64,000 nt of DNA from an uncultured Collinsella sp. (GCA_900768265.1 CAAGCF010000023.1:1-64000), one strand, 5' to 3'; shown: positions 8,421 to 17,648, counted from the stretch's first letter. Notes: generated from the sequence alone by a model not told the origin. Numbers and translations are program-made.

Positions 8421-9693
8421 GAACCTCCCTGCGTGCATGGACCAAGCCGGAATCATCGACTCCGATGATAGCAACATCGAGCAGGCACGGGGCTGTGAGT
8501 CCACAGGTATCATCAAGACGGGCATGATGGAACGAGCCGAGCGTCAAATTGTCACCGTACTCAAGCACGGCGCGTTCGACGGTACCCACGCGACGGCGAG
8601 CATCGGCAACCGCGAGCTCCTGAGCCGCCGCGCGCATGCGACGGCTGCGCTCGGCCATAACCTCGGGCGGCACCTGATCAGGCATATCGGCGGCAAGGGT
8701 ACCGGGGCGCTTGCTATAGCGGAACACGTGCATGCGCGAAAAGCCCACGCGACGGCACAGGGCCAGCGACTCCTCGAACTCCTCGTCCGTCTCGCCAGGA
8801 AAACCGACGATGACGTCGCACGAAAGTGCAGCCTGTGGCAGGTTAGCGCGAATCATGCGCACCGTGTCCTCAAAGGCCTCGGCACTATAGGGACGACCCA
8901 TGCGATGCAGCGTCGCCGTGCAGCCAGACTGCACGGGCAGGTGCAAAAACGGTGCGATGCGCTTCGGATAGCGAGCCATCACCTTGAGCAAGCGCTCGGA
9001 AATATCCATGGGCTCCACCGAAGAGATGCGCACGTGGGCGATGTCGGTGCGCTCCATGATGGCCTGGAGCAGCTCATCGATCTCGACATGTTCGTCGGTC
9101 GCGCTCTTGCCGTCATAGGCACCCAGATTCACGCCGGTCAGCACGACCTCGGGCACGCCGGCCTCCTGGGCTTCACGCACCTGTTCGAGCACGGACTCGA
9201 CGGGCACGGAACGCTCGGGGCCGCGGGCCTTCCACACGATGCAATAGGTGCAGCGGTGGTTGCAGCCATCCTGGATCTTCACGCCCAGCCGCGAACGACC
9301 GAGCGCATCAACCACGTCGCCATCGCTGCAGGCGGGCACGCTATCGGATTCGACGCCCAGCACCTCGCAGACACGCTCGGCGACATCAATCTTGGACGGT
9401 TCGGCGATCACGCGATCAGAGAGCTCCAGCAGCTCCTCGGGATGCAAGTTGACGACGCAGCCGGTTACGACCACGTAAGGCTCGCCCGGATAGGCCAGCG
9501 CATGGCGGACGGCCTTACGGGTCTTGGCCTCGGCCTCCCCCGTCACGGCACAGGTATTGATAACGATCAGATCGGCGTCCCGGGGCTCCACCATCGCAAA
9601 GCCAAGGCGCATAAGATCGGCAGTGATACGGTCGGACTCAACCCGGTTTACACGACAACCGAGGTTGACAACAGAGATATGAGGTGCGAGCAC
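8401..9693 (-). CDS. mtaB: tRNA t6A37 methylthiotransferase MtaB
   Basis: MtaB converts t6A to ms2t6A at tRNA position 37 using radical SAM chemistry and two iron-sulfur clusters. The 430 residues show an N-terminal UPF0004 domain (NLGCRVNRVESD, INTCAVT, VTGC cysteines for the second cluster), the radical-SAM motif CNHRCTYC (CxxxCxxC), and a C-terminal TRAM-like region. NLGCRVN, rather than the NTYGCQMN of MiaB, favours MtaB. The start is GTG at 9693 with TTAAGGAGCCCGT upstream, 9 bases after dnaJ. The dnaJ-mtaB neighbourhood is also seen in Firmicutes. Confidence 0.93.
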   Translation of the reverse strand: MLAPHISVVNLGCRVNRVESDRITADLMRLGFAMVEPRDADLIVINTCAVTGEAEAKTRKAVRHALAYPGEPYVVVTGCVVNLHPEELLELSDRVIAEPSKIDVAERVCEVLGVESDSVPACSDGDVVDALGRSRLGVKIQDGCNHRCTYCIVWKARGPERSVPVESVLEQVREAQEAGVPEVVLTGVNLGAYDGKSATDEHVEIDELLQAIMERTDIAHVRISSVEPMDISERLLKVMARYPKRIAPFLHLPVQSGCTATLHRMGRPYSAEAFEDTVRMIRANLPQAALSCDVIVGFPGETDEEFEESLALCRRVGFSRMHVFRYSKRPGTLAADMPDQVPPEVMAERSRRMRAAAQELAVADARRRVGTVERAVLEYGDNLTLGSFHHARLDDTCGLTAPCLLDVAIIGVDDSGLVHARREVHGSLEY

Positions 9694-9702
9694 ACGGGCT
9701 CC

Positions 9703-10851
9703 TTAATCGAGGATGTCGTCGAGGGCACTCTTGATACGGTCAGTCACCGACTTCTTACCGGATGCGACGTCATCGCCCATCTCTTCGGCAAAGGCGCGAA
9801 GCAGCTCGCGCTGCTTGTTGGAGAGATTGGTGGGGACAACCACGCGCAGCTGCACGATCAGACGACCGCGCGAACCGCCACCGCCGATACGCGGCATGCC
9901 GTAATTGTTGACGCTCACGGTGTCACCGTACTGTGTGCCGGCGGGGACGCACACCTTGACGACCTCGTCAGGCATAATGCCCTCGACCTCAATCTCGCAT
10001 CCGAGCGCGGCCTGCGCAATCAAGATATCGCTCACCAGATACAGGTCATCGCCATTACGCTTAAAGCGCTCGTGGTCGGCAACACGCACGTTGACGATCA
10101 GGTCGCCCGACGGCTCGCCACGAAGGCCGGCCTCGCCAAAACCACTCACGCGCAGCTGGCGACCGGTCGAAACACCGGCGGGAATATCGATGTCAATCTT
10201 TTCGTGAGAAGGCGTACGGCCCTGGCCATCACAGGTCTCGCAGGGATGATCGATGACCGTGCCTTCGCCGTGGCAGTCGGGACAGGGCGAAGAGGACTGA
10301 ACCTGGCCCAAGAAAGAACGCTGGACCGTCGTCACATAACCTGTGCCGTGACAGCGGCTGCACTGCTTTTCGGTCGCGCCCTCGGCCTTGCCAGTACCAT
10401 TGCAGTCATCGCAAGGGGCAAGACGGTCGTAGCTGATCGTCTTTTTGCAGCCGAGCGCCGCCTCCTCGAGCGTCACCGAAAGGGAGATGGCCATATCGCG
10501 ACCGCGACGGCGCTCGCGACGGCTGCGAGCGCCACCACCGGCGCCACCGCCAAAGAACGACGAGAACAGGTCGTCCATGCCCATGCCACCAAAGATATCG
10601 TTGATATCGACATAGCCAGAGCCACCGGGGCCGTCCGCGGTGCCGTAACGGTCGTAGTTAGCACGCTTCTGCTCGTCGGAAAGAACGGAATAGGCCTCGT
10701 TGAGCTCTTTGAACTTGGCCTCGGCCTCGGGGTCGTCCGAAACATCCGGGTGTACCGTACGGGCTTTCTTTAGAAACGCGCGCTTAATCGTCCGCGCGTC
10801 GGCATCCTTGTCAACGCCAAGTACCTCGTAGTAATCCCTATTTTCCGACAC
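9703..10851 (-). CDS. dnaJ: chaperone protein DnaJ
   Basis: This Hsp40 cochaperone presents clients to DnaK and stimulates its ATPase. All canonical parts are present: J domain (DYYEVLGVDKDADARTIKRAF, HPD in TVHPDVSD), Gly/Phe-rich linker, four zinc motifs (CDDCNGTG, CSRCHGTG, CPDCHGEG, CETCDGQG) and two complete beta-barrel domains up to the C-terminus. I chose GTG 10851 (382 residues), preceded by GGAAGGA, because the family starts one or two residues before DYYEVL. hrcA, grpE and dnaK are not next to it. The 81-base gap to the upstream DnaJ-like gene holds weak promoter candidates (TTGGGT, 17 bases, AATAAT); no CIRCE or HAIR element is visible. Confidence 0.96.
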   Translation of the reverse strand: MSENRDYYEVLGVDKDADARTIKRAFLKKARTVHPDVSDDPEAEAKFKELNEAYSVLSDEQKRANYDRYGTADGPGGSGYVDINDIFGGMGMDDLFSSFFGGGAGGGARSRRERRRGRDMAISLSVTLEEAALGCKKTISYDRLAPCDDCNGTGKAEGATEKQCSRCHGTGYVTTVQRSFLGQVQSSSPCPDCHGEGTVIDHPCETCDGQGRTPSHEKIDIDIPAGVSTGRQLRVSGFGEAGLRGEPSGDLIVNVRVADHERFKRNGDDLYLVSDILIAQAALGCEIEVEGIMPDEVVKVCVPAGTQYGDTVSVNNYGMPRIGGGGSRGRLIVQLRVVVPTNLSNKQRELLRAFAEEMGDDVASGKKSVTDRIKSALDDILD

Positions 10852-10932
10852 GACCGAATCCTTCCAACTTTCATTATTGTCACAGTGCGTCCTATACCCA
10901 AGCTGGGCCGGGCGCAAACAGAGGGTTTGATG

Positions 10933-12036
10933 TTATTGAGTTCCGTACGGCGAAAGCACGGCCCGCTGTGAGCAGCTCGCGAACCAAACCGACATGAGCG
11001 CAAACATAAAACCGTTGGCAAAACCATTGGCAAACTGTATCGCACCGCGCTTCCACCACAGCAGACTGCGATGAAGCACGCCGTCCGATAGCACCATGAA
11101 CAGGCCCATGGCAAACGGAATGAAGCACATCATGGCAAAGGCGGAAAACACGCCCGAGATGGCCGACAGCACCAAAAACGGCGCGATGATACCCATGAGG
11201 TAGAAGCCGGTGCGAGCCTTACCCTCCAGGCGCTCGGCCTCAACGTGCGCACGACCGACCAGGTCACCGCCCGAAGCGCCGTTCGTGCCAGCGTGGCCCA
11301 TGTTGGGGATGCGCACCTCGTCGCCATCATGCGTGCCGGCGGGAAACTCAATCGTCTGCTCGGAGGTCACGCGGGTACGGCCGCTGCCACCGCAATCGGG
11401 GCACGGGTCGGCAACGACCTTGCCGGAACCGCCGCACTCAGGACAAACCGTCTGGAACGTGCCCGCACCAAACAGGAAGGACAAGTCGACATCGATATGG
11501 CCGCGACCACCGCAGCTCGGACAGGTGTGGGCATGTTCTGACGAAACGGAGCCCGATCCGCCACAATGTCCGCAGGTGTCAAAGCGGGTGTAGCGAACGG
11601 TCTTGTGGGCACCGCTCTTGGCCTCCTTGGCGTCGAGCTTGATATCGACGACCACGTTGGCGCCACTCTCGGGGTTGTAGGCCGCCTGGCCGCGACGGGG
11701 CTGGCCCCAGGCGCCCCCGAAGGGGAAACCGCCGTCAAAGGGATTGCCGTAACCGGCGCTGCCGGCATAGCCGCCGCCATAGGGCGAAGCCGTCGGTGCA
11801 CCGGCAAAGGGATTGCCCGACCGCATGGCGTCGTAACGCGCACGCTTCTGCTCGTCCGAGAGCACGGCATAGGCCTCGGAAACCTCTTTAAACTTCTCCT
11901 CGGCATCCGGCTCTTTATTGACGTCCGGATGGAGCTTACGGGCCTTTTGCTGGAAGGCTTTTTGAATATCACGCGAGGTGGCGTCCTTGGAGACACCCAG
12001 AATCTCGTAGTAATCTTTTTCGTTCATCGTCGCCAT
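10933..12036 (-). CDS. DnaJ-like protein with C-terminal membrane helices
   Basis: This is a second Hsp40 homologue, 367 residues from ATG 12036 (MATMNEKDYY), chosen for the AGGAGG site 9 bases upstream. The J domain (residues 5-70, HPD at 36-38), Gly/Phe region (74-115) and four zinc motifs (CGHCGGSG, CPSCGGRG, CPECGGSG, CPDCGGSG, 155-219) are intact. The first substrate-binding beta-domain stops at about residue 265. It is replaced by a hydrophobic region with two likely membrane segments (276-317) and another near 331-354. Normal DnaJ continues as a soluble beta-sandwich to about 375. It may therefore recruit DnaK to the membrane; that is inference. It sits between hemW and dnaJ in the same direction. 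A frameshift cannot be excluded, but the hydrophobic tail looks coherent. Confidence 0.85.
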   Translation of the reverse strand: MATMNEKDYYEILGVSKDATSRDIQKAFQQKARKLHPDVNKEPDAEEKFKEVSEAYAVLSDEQKRARYDAMRSGNPFAGAPTASPYGGGYAGSAGYGNPFDGGFPFGGAWGQPRRGQAAYNPESGANVVVDIKLDAKEAKSGAHKTVRYTRFDTCGHCGGSGSVSSEHAHTCPSCGGRGHIDVDLSFLFGAGTFQTVCPECGGSGKVVADPCPDCGGSGRTRVTSEQTIEFPAGTHDGDEVRIPNMGHAGTNGASGGDLVGRAHVEAERLEGKARTGFYLMGIIAPFLVLSAISGVFSAFAMMCFIPFAMGLFMVLSDGVLHRSLLWWKRGAIQFANGFANGFMFALMSVWFASCSQRAVLSPYGTQ

Positions 12037-12094
12037 GCGCGGCAACCTCCTGCTCACAGCAGCGTATATATTGCGGTAATTCTACCCGAGCGGC

Positions 12095-13327
12095 CTAAGC
12101 TAGACCCCAAAACAGCTCGAACAGCACATTTCCATCGAGCCAGCCCAGGTGGGTCGGCGCTAAACGGGCACGGACGCGACCTGCGATAACGTCTTTCGAG
12201 ACGATGTGCCTCGCATGTCCCCCATCATCTTCGGGTACCCAGGTGGCAAGGCCCAACTCGAGCGCACGGTCACAGGCCGCCGCCAACTTGTCTGCGGCAA
12301 TCATACTTGCCGAGCGAACCAACAGGTCAGGCCCGACGCCACGCGTCATGCGACAAGCGAGCATCAGGTCCTCGGCCGCCGCCTCGCGCCGCGACAGATA
12401 CTCGGCATCAAACATCGTCGCGGCATCGTCGCGCTGGACCAGACGCACGCGGTGAAAGTCACCACGGGGGGCCACGCCGGGAAACAGTCCAGCCAGGCGG
12501 TCGAAATCCTCGTCGTCGAGCATACCCGCGGCAGAACGACCCAAACCCAGATAGCCCCGACCAGTCCAGTAGGCGATATTATGAGCGCATTCATGCCCAT
12601 CGAGCGCGTAGCTCGCCACCTCATACGGATGGTAGCCGGCCGAACTCAGCCGCTGGCGCGCAACGTCCATGCATGCGGCTTGGAAATCCTCATCGGGCTC
12701 AAGCGACTCGTCACGGCACGCCATGCGGTAAAGCGGCGTGCCCTCCTCGAGCGTGAGCGGATAGACCGACACATGGTGCGGGGCCGCCTCAAGCACGCCA
12801 TCGAGCGTGTGCTGCCAGCTCGCCATAGTCTGTCCGGGAAGCCCGCACATAAGGTCGCACGACACATCGAGTCCAACATCCTTCACCGTCGCGATGGCCT
12901 CAAGCGCCCGTTCGGCATCGTGGATGCGGCCAATGACAGCCAACTCGGTATTGTCGAGGGTTTGCACGCCCAGAGAGATGCGCGTGACACCCGCCTCGGC
13001 AAGCTTGGCGGCGAGCCCAGCGGTCAGCGACTCAGGATTGGCTTCGCAAGTAAACTCAACGGGCTTGCACCACATGGAGATACGACGGGCAAGTTTCACC
13101 AGGCGCTCCCCTGCCAGCGATGGCGTGCCGCCGCCTACGTAGACAGTGCGGATCTGTCTGAGTTCCCCAGCGTTGCCAAAGGCATCGAGCCGCGCATACA
13201 GGTGCTCAAAATAGGCATCGAGCGCAGCGTCCAGGTCGCACGGCGCCACGCTGCGCGAGTCAAAGTCGCAATAGCGGCATTTTTGAGCGCAAAACGGCAC
13301 GTGCACATACAGCGCGGTAACGGCCAC
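12095..13327 (-). CDS. hemW: HemW, radical SAM haem-binding protein (CPO3-like)
   Basis: HemW binds haem and a 4Fe-4S cluster; family members were long misannotated as coproporphyrinogen III oxidase. The cluster motif CAQKCRYCDF (CxxxCxxC plus F) appears at residues 13-22. GGGTPS and the conserved NPES follow, with a C-terminal HemN-like domain. The 410 residues are typical. GTG at 13327 follows the dusB stop by two bases, so the pair is probably coupled. The lepA to hemW order is common in Gram-positives. The HemW rather than HemN call rests on that context and on CxxxCxxCDF; HemN has a longer N-terminus. Confidence 0.9.
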   Translation of the reverse strand: MAVTALYVHVPFCAQKCRYCDFDSRSVAPCDLDAALDAYFEHLYARLDAFGNAGELRQIRTVYVGGGTPSLAGERLVKLARRISMWCKPVEFTCEANPESLTAGLAAKLAEAGVTRISLGVQTLDNTELAVIGRIHDAERALEAIATVKDVGLDVSCDLMCGLPGQTMASWQHTLDGVLEAAPHHVSVYPLTLEEGTPLYRMACRDESLEPDEDFQAACMDVARQRLSSAGYHPYEVASYALDGHECAHNIAYWTGRGYLGLGRSAAGMLDDEDFDRLAGLFPGVAPRGDFHRVRLVQRDDAATMFDAEYLSRREAAAEDLMLACRMTRGVGPDLLVRSASMIAADKLAAACDRALELGLATWVPEDDGGHARHIVSKDVIAGRVRARLAPTHLGWLDGNVLFELFWGLA

Positions 13328-13329
13328 CC

Positions 13330-14373
13330 TTAAGCCTCCAGCGGATGGGCGGGCACCGACTCACCGGCGGCAAGTGCGGCCTCGCAGACCAACACATCGC
13401 GCTCGATATCATCGACCAGCGCCATAAATTCCTCGTACGTGGAGCAGCGCACCACCTGAGCGCGCCAGGCGGCGGCATGGGGCATGCCCTTTAAGTACCA
13501 GCTTGCATACGTACGGGCGCGCGACATAAGCGGCAGAAGCTCGTGCGTCAACGTCAGGTGCTCACGCAGGGCCTCAAGACGCTCGACCGAGGAGCGAGAA
13601 GGAACCGGCGTGCCATCGAGTGCAAGGGCTCGAGCATCGCCGAACACCCACGGATTGCCGTAGATGCCGCGCGCGATAAACACCGCGCTGGCACCCGAGC
13701 CGCTCAGATGCTCGGCTGCGTCCTCGGCCGAGAACACATCGCCCGAACCAATCACGGGAATCTCGACAGCGTCGGCAACCTCATCGACGACAGACCAATC
13801 GGCCTGGCCCGTATAGAGCTGCGTGGCACAACGACCGTGCACGGCAACTGCGGAGGCGCCCGCCCCTTCGAGCATCTGGGCAAACGTTGCGGCGTTGCGA
13901 TCCTCGGCATAAAAACCCTTGCGGATCTTCACGGTCACGGGAACATGCGCCGCGCCCACCGCTGCCTCGACAATCTTCTCGGCCAGGTCGGGCGTGCGCA
14001 TAAGCGCCGAGCCCTCGCCCTTGGTAACGACCTTGCGAGCCGGACAGGCCATGTTGATATCAATCAATGACAGGCGATCGCCCACGCGTTCCTCGACGGC
14101 AGCGACGGCACTCGAAAACTGATCGGGCTTGGATCCAAAGAGCTGCACGCAAATCTGCTGCTCCTCGTCGGCCGGCAACACCAGGCGCCACGTCTTGTTG
14201 CTGGCATAGGCAAGGCCAGCGACGCTCACCATCTCGCTGTAGGCAAGGTTGGCACCGCGGCGGCGACACATGATGCGATAGGCGGGGTCGGTTACGCCCG
14301 CCATGGGAGCCATAAGGAATGGCTGCTCGGCATAGGCGCCCAGCAGCCGCTTGCTGTATTCAGAAAGCGCCAT
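13330..14373 (-). CDS. dusB: tRNA-dihydrouridine synthase (DusB family)
   Basis: This FMN enzyme reduces uridine to dihydrouridine in tRNA. The TIM barrel motifs are present: MAPMAGVTD near residue 21, SEMVS, the catalytic-loop cysteine in NMACPARKV, VKIRKGF, VHGR, and the FMN phosphate-binding GSGDV with ARGxxGNPW. The 347 residues fit. ATG 14373 follows lepA's stop by four bases. DusB rather than DusA or DusC is favoured by GRxxxQLYTGxADW and by being the common Gram-positive type; the modified position is not readable here. Confidence 0.93.
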   Translation of the reverse strand: MALSEYSKRLLGAYAEQPFLMAPMAGVTDPAYRIMCRRRGANLAYSEMVSVAGLAYASNKTWRLVLPADEEQQICVQLFGSKPDQFSSAVAAVEERVGDRLSLIDINMACPARKVVTKGEGSALMRTPDLAEKIVEAAVGAAHVPVTVKIRKGFYAEDRNAATFAQMLEGAGASAVAVHGRCATQLYTGQADWSVVDEVADAVEIPVIGSGDVFSAEDAAEHLSGSGASAVFIARGIYGNPWVFGDARALALDGTPVPSRSSVERLEALREHLTLTHELLPLMSRARTYASWYLKGMPHAAAWRAQVVRCSTYEEFMALVDDIERDVLVCEAALAAGESVPAHPLEA

Positions 14374-14377
14374 GGAC

Positions 14378-16189
14378 CTACTCGTCCACCTTGAGAATCG
14401 CCATAAAGGCCTCCTGCGGAACCTCGACCGACCCGATGGCCTTCATGCGCTTCTTGCCCTCTTTCTGCTTCTCGAGCAGCTTGCGCTTTCGCGAGATATC
14501 GCCGCCGTAACACTTGGCCAGCACGTCTTTACGGCGCGCCTTAACGGTGGAACGGGCGATGATCTTGTTGCCGATGGCGCCTTGGATAGGCACCTCGAAC
14601 AGCTGTCGTGGGATGATCTCCTTGAGCTTGTCGCACAGGCCGCGGGCCAGGCCATAGGCCTTATCCTTGTGCACGATAAACGACAGCGCGTCCACCTCGT
14701 CGCCCGAAAGCAGGATATCGAGTTTGACGAGCTCGGAGGGACGATATTCGTTGAACTCGTAGTCGAGCGAGGCATAGCCCTTGGTGCGGCTCTTGAGCTG
14801 ATCGAAGAAGTCCAAGATGAGCTCGGCGAGCGGCATATCGAAGCGCATCTCGACCGATTTGCTCGTCAGGTGGATCATGTCGGTTGTAATGCCGCGGTGC
14901 TCGATAGCAAGCTGCATGACGGCACCCGTATACTCGGGCGGGCAGATGATCTTTGCCTTGAGGTAGGGCTCTTCGATACGCTCGATACGCGTGGCCTCGG
15001 GTAGATCCTGCGGGCTGCGGACATCGATCATCTCGCCGTCAGTCTTGTACACGTGGTAGTCGACCGAGGGGCTCGTGGCGATCAGGTCCAGATTGAACTC
15101 GCGCTCCAGGCGCTCCTTGACGACCTCCATGTGCAGCAAGCCCAGGAAGCCCACGCGGAAACCAAAGCCCAGCGCCACCGACGTCTCGGGCTCCCACACC
15201 AACGACGGATCGTTGACGTGCAGCTTATCGAGCGCGTCGCGCAGGTTCTCGTAGTCCTTGTTGTCGATGGGGAACAGGCCCGTGTAGACCATGGGCTTGG
15301 CCTCGCGGTAGCCCGGCAGCGGCTCGGGGCAGGGGTTCGAAGCCCACGTAAGGGTATCGCCCACGCGCACGGCCTCGGGGTCCTTCAGACCCGTGACCAC
15401 ATAGCCGACCTCGCCGACGGTCAGAGCATCGACCGGCGTCTCGGCAGGGCGCTTGACGCCCACGCCGTCGACCAAGAAGTCGCCCTTTGCCTGCATCATG
15501 CGCAGGGTGTCGCCCTTTTTGATGGAACCGTCAAAGACACGCACCGTGGCGACGACGCCGCGGTACTCATCGAAGTACGAATCCAGAATAAGTGCCTTAA
15601 GAGGGGCATCTGCATCGCCCTTGGGAGGCGAGATCAAAAAGACGATGGACTCCAGCAGATCGTGGATGCCCTCGCCGGTCTTGCCCGACACGCACACGGC
15701 ATCGTCGGCGGGAATGGCCAGATCGTCTTCGATCTCAGTCTTGACCTCGTCGGGGTGCGCCGAGGGAAGGTCAATCTTGTTGATGGCCGGAACAATGTCC
15801 AAGTTGGCGTTCATGGCGAGCGTCGCGTTGGAAACGGTCTGCGCCTCGACGCCTTGAGTGGCGTCCACGACGAGCACCGCGCCCTCACAGGCTGCCAGCG
15901 AACGCGAGACCTCGTAGGTGAAGTCCACGTGGCCCGGCGTATCGATCAGGTTGAACTGATACGTCTCGCCGTCGTCGGCGTCATAGGATACGCGGACGGC
16001 ATTGGACTTGATCGTGATGCCGCGCTCGCGCTCGATGTCCATCGTGTCAAGCAGCTGCGACTCCATGTCGCGCTCATCGACGGTATGGGTGAGCTCGAGG
16101 ATGCGGTCACTGATCGTGGACTTGCCATGGTCGATATGCGCAACGATCGAGAAGTTGCGGATGTGGGAAATGTCAATTGAAGTATTCAT
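14378..16189 (-). CDS. lepA: elongation factor 4 (LepA)
   Basis: LepA is a ribosome-bound translational GTPase that affects elongation and initiation under stress. From ATG 16189 it is 603 residues, the usual size. Motifs: AHIDHGKST (G1), DTPGHVDF (G3), NKIDLPSA (G4), the EF-G-like domains, and the LepA-specific C-terminal domain ending with conserved RRKDVLAKCYGGDISRKRK. No clear ribosome-binding site precedes the ATG. A TAAGAT hexamer ends eight bases upstream of the ATG, suggesting a leaderless mRNA. The rpsT terminator lies immediately upstream. Confidence 0.97.
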   Translation of the reverse strand: MNTSIDISHIRNFSIVAHIDHGKSTISDRILELTHTVDERDMESQLLDTMDIERERGITIKSNAVRVSYDADDGETYQFNLIDTPGHVDFTYEVSRSLAACEGAVLVVDATQGVEAQTVSNATLAMNANLDIVPAINKIDLPSAHPDEVKTEIEDDLAIPADDAVCVSGKTGEGIHDLLESIVFLISPPKGDADAPLKALILDSYFDEYRGVVATVRVFDGSIKKGDTLRMMQAKGDFLVDGVGVKRPAETPVDALTVGEVGYVVTGLKDPEAVRVGDTLTWASNPCPEPLPGYREAKPMVYTGLFPIDNKDYENLRDALDKLHVNDPSLVWEPETSVALGFGFRVGFLGLLHMEVVKERLEREFNLDLIATSPSVDYHVYKTDGEMIDVRSPQDLPEATRIERIEEPYLKAKIICPPEYTGAVMQLAIEHRGITTDMIHLTSKSVEMRFDMPLAELILDFFDQLKSRTKGYASLDYEFNEYRPSELVKLDILLSGDEVDALSFIVHKDKAYGLARGLCDKLKEIIPRQLFEVPIQGAIGNKIIARSTVKARRKDVLAKCYGGDISRKRKLLEKQKEGKKRMKAIGSVEVPQEAFMAILKVDE

Positions 16190-16196
16190 GCGGACT

Positions 16197-16202
16197 ATCT
16201 TA
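16197..16202 (-). promoter_or_regulatory. putative -10 of leaderless lepA
   Basis: Minus-strand TAAGAT lies 7 nt before the lepA ATG, so transcription would start at or next to the start codon. No good -35 is visible because the rpsT terminator occupies that space. This is inferred from spacing and the missing ribosome-binding site. Confidence 0.35.
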
Positions 16203-16214
16203 CCCGAGCGGTAC

Positions 16215-16252
16215 AAAAAATGGAGCCTGTTCCATAAAACAGGCTCCATTTA
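16215..16252 (-). terminator. rho-independent terminator of rpsT
   Basis: Minus-strand AAATGGAGCCTGTT pairs perfectly with AACAGGCTCCATTT, followed by a T-run. It starts 34 bases after the rpsT stop codon. Confidence 0.92.
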
Positions 16253-16285
16253 TGCGCGTAATCTGTGTGATGTGAAATTTACAAC

Positions 16286-16552
16286 TTAGGCGTTGATGCT
16301 GTTCACGAGCTTGGCAAGACCGGACTTACGGTTGGAAGCCTGGTTCTTGTGGATGACATGCTTAGCGGCAGCCATGTCGAGACGCTTGGTGACGGTCTTG
16401 AGGGCAGCCTGGGCCTTCTCGGCGTCGCCCTCGGCGACGGCGGACTGGACGTGCTTGGTCAGCGTCTTGAGCTCGGACTTGACAGCCTTGTTACGCATGC
16501 GAGCTGCCTCATTGGTGCGGATACGCTTCTTCTGAGACTTGATGTTTGCCAC
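16286..16552 (-). CDS. rpsT: 30S ribosomal protein S20
   Basis: S20 is a small helical 16S rRNA-binding protein. The start is GTG at 16552 (MANIKSQKKRIRTNEAARMRNK), giving 88 residues, as in the family. An AAAGGA sequence lies about 10 bases upstream. The frame continues upstream to an alternative start without homology, which I discount. The signature KSQKKRIRTNExxRxRNKxxKSxxKT is clear. It is a single-gene transcript with its own promoter and terminator. Confidence 0.97.
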   Translation of the reverse strand: MANIKSQKKRIRTNEAARMRNKAVKSELKTLTKHVQSAVAEGDAEKAQAALKTVTKRLDMAAAKHVIHKNQASNRKSGLAKLVNSINA

Positions 16553-16627
16553 TTCTGGAGTTCCTTTCGAGTTCCTTGCAAAAAATGTATGACACCTCTG
16601 AGACACGGTGAGGTCATGCAAGCGCCT

Positions 16628-16636
16628 ACTATAGCA
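16628..16636 (-). promoter_or_regulatory. rpsT extended -10 promoter
   Basis: Minus-strand TGCTATAGT is an extended -10 element with no good -35 at 17 bases. A leader of about 70 bases follows, with a GACACCTC/GAGGTC hairpin. The same nonamer occurs upstream of rpmB. Confidence 0.55.
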
Positions 16637-16685
16637 CGCTCCCCCTCAAAGGGATAGAACGAATTTGTCAAATAGGCAGGTATCA

Positions 16686-17648
16686 TCACGATTTTCTCAA
16701 GATGTTCGTAATCCAGAGCAAAAGCGCGGTCTGAGAATCGGCCGAACCCTTGAGCGCGAGTTCAACATCGACGGCGCCCTCGAGCGCGGAAACGAGCTCG
16801 GTCATCGAAAAACGACGCGCCCAGGTAAGGTGATTCTTGACCTGCCAGGCCTGAAGCTTGAGCGTCGCGGCGAGCTCACGCCCCTGCCCACGAGAGTCGA
16901 GTGCCTTGGCGACGATCAGCTCACGGATGCGACCGCATAGCAGCGTGTAGGTCCACACGTAGCTCTTGGAGGGCAGAAGCTTAAAGAGCTCGAGCGAACG
17001 CCGCATATCGCGAGCCGAAACGGCGTTGAGGAAGTCCCAGGGCTGAACCTCGGCCGTACGCACGATCCAACGCTCCACGTCGGCAAGCTCAATCTGGGGC
17101 GCCTCGACCATCTGGGCGAGCTTTGCCAGGTCGTTATCGAGCATGCGCGTGTTTTCTCCCGAACGCGAGACGAGCTCCTCGGCAGCAGCCGTCGAGATGG
17201 ACTTACCGTGCTGCGTCGCCATCTGCTGAACGCGGCGCGGCAGTTCCCAACGCTTGGTACCCGAGCAATCGACGATAGCCTTCTTGTCGATCTTAGCGAT
17301 TGCCTTATACAGGCGCGTGTTCTTGGCGAGCGAATCGGCGATGATAAGGCAAACCGTCGTGGGGCTTGGACTCGTCAGATACTCGACAAGCGGCTCGGAG
17401 ACCGCTTTAGCAAGCTTTGAGCAGCCGTCAAGGATTACCAGGCGAAACTCGCTGCCCATGGGAAAGGTGTTGAGCGAGCCGATGATCGACTCGATATCGG
17501 GGTCTTTCGTCATGTCGCGTTCATCGAGGTTGAACTCAACCATACCCGACTTTTCCAAGCGAGCTTTCATACGCGAGACGGCGTGGTCGCGTTTGACTCC
17601 GTCGGTACCGACGATCAGATATGCCGGCAGCAGACCGGTTTCGGACAT
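16686..17648 (-). CDS. holA: DNA polymerase III delta subunit
   Basis: The delta subunit opens the beta clamp within the clamp-loader complex. The 320 residues are a divergent AAA+-like protein without a working P-loop, as expected for delta. Family features are YLIVGTDGVKRDHAVSRM at the N-terminus, FRLVILDGC near residue 75, and the C-terminal helical region with LKLQAWQVKNHLTWARRF. ATG 17648 has GAGGGGAGCGCA upstream; an upstream in-frame start would add 20 unrelated residues. It is 78 bases after comEC in the same direction. comEA-comEC-holA is a common Gram-positive and actinobacterial operon, which strengthens the call. Confidence 0.93.
   Translation of the reverse strand: MSETGLLPAYLIVGTDGVKRDHAVSRMKARLEKSGMVEFNLDERDMTKDPDIESIIGSLNTFPMGSEFRLVILDGCSKLAKAVSEPLVEYLTSPSPTTVCLIIADSLAKNTRLYKAIAKIDKKAIVDCSGTKRWELPRRVQQMATQHGKSISTAAAEELVSRSGENTRMLDNDLAKLAQMVEAPQIELADVERWIVRTAEVQPWDFLNAVSARDMRRSLELFKLLPSKSYVWTYTLLCGRIRELIVAKALDSRGQGRELAATLKLQAWQVKNHLTWARRFSMTELVSALEGAVDVELALKGSADSQTALLLWITNILRKS

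Noticed and set aside
10852..10932. CIRCE or HAIR heat-shock operator upstream of dnaJ
   Set aside because: No matching inverted repeat is present in the 81-base gap or upstream of the DnaJ-like gene.
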